From Chloroflexota bacterium (lineage in GTDB: Bacteria > Chloroflexota > Anaerolineae > SpSt-313): a stretch of DNA of 34,110 nt. A model generated the notes under the pieces. The model had not been told where the DNA came from and made no database searches. It worked only from the letters and a program-made list of their open reading frames with translations. The DNA is taken from the NCBI GenBank assembly GCA_029553955.1, contig JAKPJZ010000028.1, forward strand, positions 1 to 34,110, written 5' to 3'. This document shows positions 31,464 to 34,110 of the stretch, in pieces (the stretch's first letter is position 1; each line of letters starts with the position of its first letter). Position numbers and translations under genes: made by a program.

Positions 31464-31663
31464 TGTCATTGCGAGTATCCCAGGGTTGCTGCAACCCTGC
31501 GGCAGGCGGATGACGTCGCACTGTAGCCGCGGCATCGTGCCGCGCGGGAGAGCCCCGCGGCAACATGCCGCGCCTACAGTCCGGCGGCCTACGTCATGAG
31601 CAGCGCAGGGAAGCGATCTCCAATGCGCGACGTGGAGATCGCTTCGCTGCGCTCGCAATGACA
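31464..31663. repeat. REP/MITE-like element with a second element nested inside
   Basis: Outer ends TGTCATTGCGAG (31464-31475) and CTCGCAATGACA (31652-31663) are the same as at 7524-7611. Within it, 31510-31597 is bounded by ATGACGT/ACGTCAT and contains ACTGTAG-type inner arms and CCGCGGCAT/ATGCCGCG stems. The remaining GCGATCTCCA/TGGAGATCGC arms of the outer element lie to the right of the insertion. It fills most of the gap between guaA and the upstream-strand gene. Confidence 0.8.
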
Positions 31664-31677
31664 GGCCGGACACTTGC

Positions 31678-33201
31678 TTACTCCCATTCGATCGTCGCCG
31701 GCGGCTTGCTGGTGATGTCGTACACCACGCGGTTCACCGCCGGCACCTCGTTCACGATGCGGCTGCCGATGCGCGCCAGCACGTCGTGGGGCAAGCGCGC
31801 CCAGTCGGCGGTCATGGCATCTTCGGCCGCCACGGCGCGCACCGCCACCACCTGGGCGTAGGTGCGCCGGTCGCCCATCACGCCCACACTGCGCAGCGGC
31901 GTGAGCACGGCAAAGTACTGCCACACCTCGCGCGCCAGCCCGGCCGCCGCGATCTCGGCGCGCACGATGGCGTCGGCCCGGCGCAGCACCGCCAGCCGCT
32001 CGGCGGTGACCTCGCCGATCACCCGCACCGCCAGCCCCGGCCCCGGGAAGGGCTGCCGCCAGACCATCGACTCGGGCAGCCCCAGGGCCAGGCCCACACG
32101 GCGCACCTCGTCTTTGAACAGGTAACGCAGCGGCTCCACCAGGCGGAAGCGCAGCCGCTCGGGCAGCCCGCCCACGTTGTGATGGCTCTTGATGCGCACC
32201 GCAGACTTGCCGGGCGTGGCGCTCTCGATGACGTCGGGGTAGAGCGTGCCCTGCGCCAGGAAATCGACCTGCCCCAGGCTGCGCGCCTCTTGCTCAAAGA
32301 CGTCGACAAAGGTGGCCCCGATGCGCTTGCGCTTCTCCTCGGGGTCGCTCACGCCCGCCAGCGCGGCCAGGAACGCCGCCGAGGCATCGACATAGCGCAG
32401 CCGCAGGCCGTGGTCGCGGAAGAGCTCGAGCACCTCCTCGACCTCACCCTCGCGCAGCAGCCCATTGTTCACAAAGACCGCGGTGAGCTGATCGCCCACC
32501 GCCTGCTGCAACAGCGTCGCCGTGACGGCCGAATCCACCCCGCCCGACAGCGCGCAGATCACCTGCCCCTCGCCGATCTCGGCGCGCATGCGCTGCGTGG
32601 CCTCCTCGATGAACGAGGCCGGCGTCCACGACTGCGCGCAGCCGCAGATGCGGCAGAAACGCTCCAGCACCGCCTGGCCCTGCGGCGTATGCGCCACCTC
32701 GGGGTGGAACTGCAGCCCATACAGGCGCCGCGCCGCATCGCCCATGGCCGCGATGGGGGTGTTGGCCGTGTGCGCCAGCGGCCGAAAGCCGGGCGGCAGG
32801 GCCACGATGCGGTCGCCGTGGCTCATCCACACGTCGAGCTCGCCGCCCAGGCCCGCCAACAGCGGCTCCTCAGGGGCATCGATCACCAGCCGCGCCGCGC
32901 CATACTCCCCCTCCGCCGCCGCGCCCACCTCGCCCCCCAGGTGCTGCGCCATGAGCTGCATCCCGTAGCAGATGCCCAGCACCGGCCAACCGGCCTCCAG
33001 CACCTCCGGCCGCAGCCGCGGCGCCCCCGGCTCATAGACGCTCGCCGGCCCCCCCGAGAGGATCAGCCCGCACGGCTTTAGGCGCCTCAGCTCCTCCAGC
33101 GAGATGTCGTAAGGCAGGAGCCGCGAATACACCCCGCACTCGCGCACCCGCCGCGCGATCGACTGGCTGTACTGCGAGCCCAAGTCCAGCACCGCGATCA
33201 T
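31678..33201 (-). CDS. guaA: GMP synthase (glutamine-hydrolysing)
   Basis: The 507-aa protein is a complete GuaA. A class-I glutamine amidotransferase has Cys78 in [10 protein letters not shown] and His166/Glu168 in [10 protein letters not shown]. An ATP pyrophosphatase domain has SGGVDS at 219-224. The C-terminal dimerisation/XMP-binding domain includes [16 protein letters not shown] and ends PPATIEWE. It aminates XMP to GMP in the cytoplasm. The start at 33201 is set by homology ([13 protein letters not shown]); the ribosome-binding site is weak, and an upstream GTG at 33255 is less likely. xpt, which makes XMP, lies 89 bp upstream on the same strand, separated by a small hairpin. Confidence 0.95.
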   Translation of the reverse strand: MIAVLDLGSQYSQSIARRVRECGVYSRLLPYDISLEELRRLKPCGLILSGGPASVYEPGAPRLRPEVLEAGWPVLGICYGMQLMAQHLGGEVGAAAEGEYGAARLVIDAPEEPLLAGLGGELDVWMSHGDRIVALPPGFRPLAHTANTPIAAMGDAARRLYGLQFHPEVAHTPQGQAVLERFCRICGCAQSWTPASFIEEATQRMRAEIGEGQVICALSGGVDSAVTATLLQQAVGDQLTAVFVNNGLLREGEVEEVLELFRDHGLRLRYVDASAAFLAALAGVSDPEEKRKRIGATFVDVFEQEARSLGQVDFLAQGTLYPDVIESATPGKSAVRIKSHHNVGGLPERLRFRLVEPLRYLFKDEVRRVGLALGLPESMVWRQPFPGPGLAVRVIGEVTAERLAVLRRADAIVRAEIAAAGLAREVWQYFAVLTPLRSVGVMGDRRTYAQVVAVRAVAAEDAMTADWARLPHDVLARIGSRIVNEVPAVNRVVYDITSKPPATIEWE

Positions 33202-33266
33202 GGACGTGTGCGCTGCTCTGGGCGACTGCCCGGTTTCTTCTACCAATGCCCACACCTTCGAAACCT

Positions 33267-33294
33267 GTAGGGGCGGTCGGCGAACCGCCCCTAC
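33267..33294. repeat. 11-bp-stem hairpin between xpt and guaA
   Basis: GTAGGGGCGGT (33267-33277) and ACCGCCCCTAC (33284-33294) pair perfectly around a 6-nt loop. It overlaps the xpt stop codon (complement of 33291-33293). It may act as an attenuator or 3' protective structure between the two purine genes, or be another dispersed repeat. Confidence 0.75.
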
Positions 33295-33872
33295 TCGGCG
33301 AATTCAATGCGCCCGTTATCCATGCTGCGGATGGCCACCAGCGCCTCGATGGGCACGCCGTAGCCGGCCAAAGCCTCGCGCCCCCCCTCGAACGACTTTT
33401 CGATCACCGCACCGATGCCCACCAGCGTCGCCCCGGCGCGCTCGACAATGCGCACCAGCCCGGCGATCGTCTGCCCGCTGGCCAAAAAGTCATCCACCAC
33501 CAAGATGCGGTCGTTCGCCGCGATCGTCTCGGGCGACACAAAGAGCTCGACCAGGTGCCCCTTGGTATGCGAAGGGGCCGTCTCGCGAAACGACTCCGCG
33601 GGCATCGTCACCGGCTTGACCTTGCGGGCATAGACCACCGGCACCCCCAACGCCAGCGCCGTTGCCAGCGCCGGCGCAATGCCCGAGATCTCTGCCGTCA
33701 GCACCCTTGTCGCGCCGCGCCCGGCAAAGCGGCGCGCCAGCTCTTCGCCGGCGGCCATCATCAGCCGCGCATCGACCTGGTGGTTGATGAACGTGTCTAC
33801 CTTGAGGATGCCCCGGCCAAGGTTGCGGCCCTCGGCCAGGATACGCTGCTGGATCAACTCTGAGACGGTAAT
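33291..33872 (-). CDS. xpt: Xanthine phosphoribosyltransferase, probable ATT start
   Basis: The 193-aa protein aligns with Xpt of about 194 aa: [40 protein letters not shown], the PRPP motif [11 protein letters not shown] (about 125-135) and [13 protein letters not shown]. It converts xanthine and PRPP to XMP, which GuaA next door turns into GMP. No ATG, GTG or TTG fits the family's N-terminus. AGGAGG (complement of 33879-33884) lies 6 nt before an ATT at 33872, which aligns three residues ahead of the B. subtilis Met, whereas the first TTG is 21 nt from that site. I therefore place the start at ATT. The predicted leader of about 40 nt has no room for a purine riboswitch. Confidence 0.88.
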   Translation of the reverse strand: MTVSELIQQRILAEGRNLGRGILKVDTFINHQVDARLMMAAGEELARRFAGRGATRVLTAEISGIAPALATALALGVPVVYARKVKPVTMPAESFRETAPSHTKGHLVELFVSPETIAANDRILVVDDFLASGQTIAGLVRIVERAGATLVGIGAVIEKSFEGGREALAGYGVPIEALVAIRSMDNGRIEFAE

Positions 33873-33917
33873 GGGATACCTCCTTGAATCGACGCCACAT
33901 GGACAAGAACTTTTCGG

Positions 33918-33946
33918 ATTATACCTCAGTGCCAGAGGCGCGGCAA
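33918..33946 (-). promoter_or_regulatory. Promoter of xpt-guaA
   Basis: On the minus strand, TTGCCG (complement of 33941-33946), a 17-bp spacer and a perfect TATAAT (complement of 33918-33923) form a promoter. The start point would be near 33911, giving a leader of about 40 nt before the proposed ATT start. Confidence 0.7.
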
Positions 33947-33981
33947 GTGCCTGGCATTGAGGGCCCTCGCTAGGGTGTAGT

Positions 33982-34110
33982 TCAGTTTTGGGGCAAGTTG
34001 TAGACAGTCTCCCAGACACCGTCGAAGCGATTGCTGAGGATAGCTGCCCGGACTGGGATCACGCGCTCGGCACCTTTCCTGTTCCAGCGCATGCCGGGTC
34101 CAGCCATCCG
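33982..34110 (-). CDS. C-terminus of a transposase, cut by the window edge
   Basis: A minus-strand frame open at the window edge runs 42 codons to a TGA (complement of 33982-33984). The peptide contains MAGPGMRWNRKGAERVIPVR, then AAILSNRFDGVWETVYN. The G-x-GMRW-x-R-x-GAE-x-x-x-x-VRA pattern is what I recall from the C-terminal end of ISKra4-type transposases. If so, an insertion sequence continues to the right of the window and its terminal inverted repeat should lie within 33950-33982. Confidence 0.6.
   Translation of the reverse strand, partial: RMAGPGMRWNRKGAERVIPVRAAILSNRFDGVWETVYNLPQN

Noticed and set aside
33873..33911. Guanine riboswitch ahead of xpt-guaA
   Set aside because: The promoter leaves only about 40 nt of leader, and no purine-riboswitch loops are visible.
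1..34110. tRNA, rRNA or selC genes
   Set aside because: I looked through the gaps, including around selA, and saw no cloverleaf or rRNA-like sequence; a covariance-model search would be decisive.

Overview
This GC-rich window reads as a chromosomal segment of a Chloroflexota bacterium (Anaerolineae/Caldilineae-like). The clues are the lipoprotein linker of the solute-binding protein (a VVKEVEKQV-type Val/Lys/Glu tract behind the lipobox), a PP2C-like plus beta-propeller membrane protein of a kind common in that phylum, frequent GTG/TTG starts, and a very dense load of short palindromic repeats. The phylum assignment is inference; no rRNA or other marker is present.

Layout. (1) 195-15659, plus strand: a sugar-utilisation locus. 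It holds a LacI-type regulator with its own promoter and operator, a beta-phosphoglucomutase/GH65 phosphorylase fusion, an ABC importer (lipoprotein binding protein and two permeases), a second (alpha/alpha)6-barrel glycosidase-like enzyme, a membrane spermidine-synthase-like protein overlapping it by 10 nt, a six-hairpin-barrel protein, and a small unknown protein with its own promoter. (2) 15736-17054, minus strand: a PHP-family phosphatase and a 4-TM DMT-type transporter. (3) 17613-20033, plus strand: a lipoprotein lytic transglycosylase with TPR-like repeats. (4) 20412-26054, minus strand: a second sugar operon in the order LacI regulator, GH13 glucosidase-like enzyme, GPH-type symporter, fucose-isomerase-like enzyme. 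(5) 26234-28993, minus strand: tsaD, an alkyltransferase-like protein and selA, each overlapping the next. (6) 29235-31409: the PP2C-like/propeller membrane protein. (7) 31678-33872: guaA and xpt (purine salvage: xanthine to XMP to GMP). (8) The right edge carries the C-terminus of a transposase.

How the genes work together. In locus 1 the importer brings in an oligosaccharide. The GH65 domain would phosphorolyse it to beta-glucose 1-phosphate, and the fused mutase would convert that to glucose 6-phosphate. In locus 4 the symporter, the GH13 enzyme and the aldose-ketose isomerase form a self-contained pathway. The GH13 enzyme lacks the region-I Asn-His and the isomerase is fucose-isomerase-like, so a 6-deoxy or 6-substituted hexose glycoside is a testable substrate class.

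The most unusual signal is the palindromes. Six intergenic palindromes of 80-98 bp are perfect or have a single mismatch. Five are centred on CCCGCGGG. Their middle sequences differ between copies while each pair of arms still matches, so both arms have changed together. Several overlap stop codons. Other palindromic elements sit in frame inside two genes (GH65 fusion and membrane spermidine-synthase-like protein) and have lengthened the proteins without breaking them.
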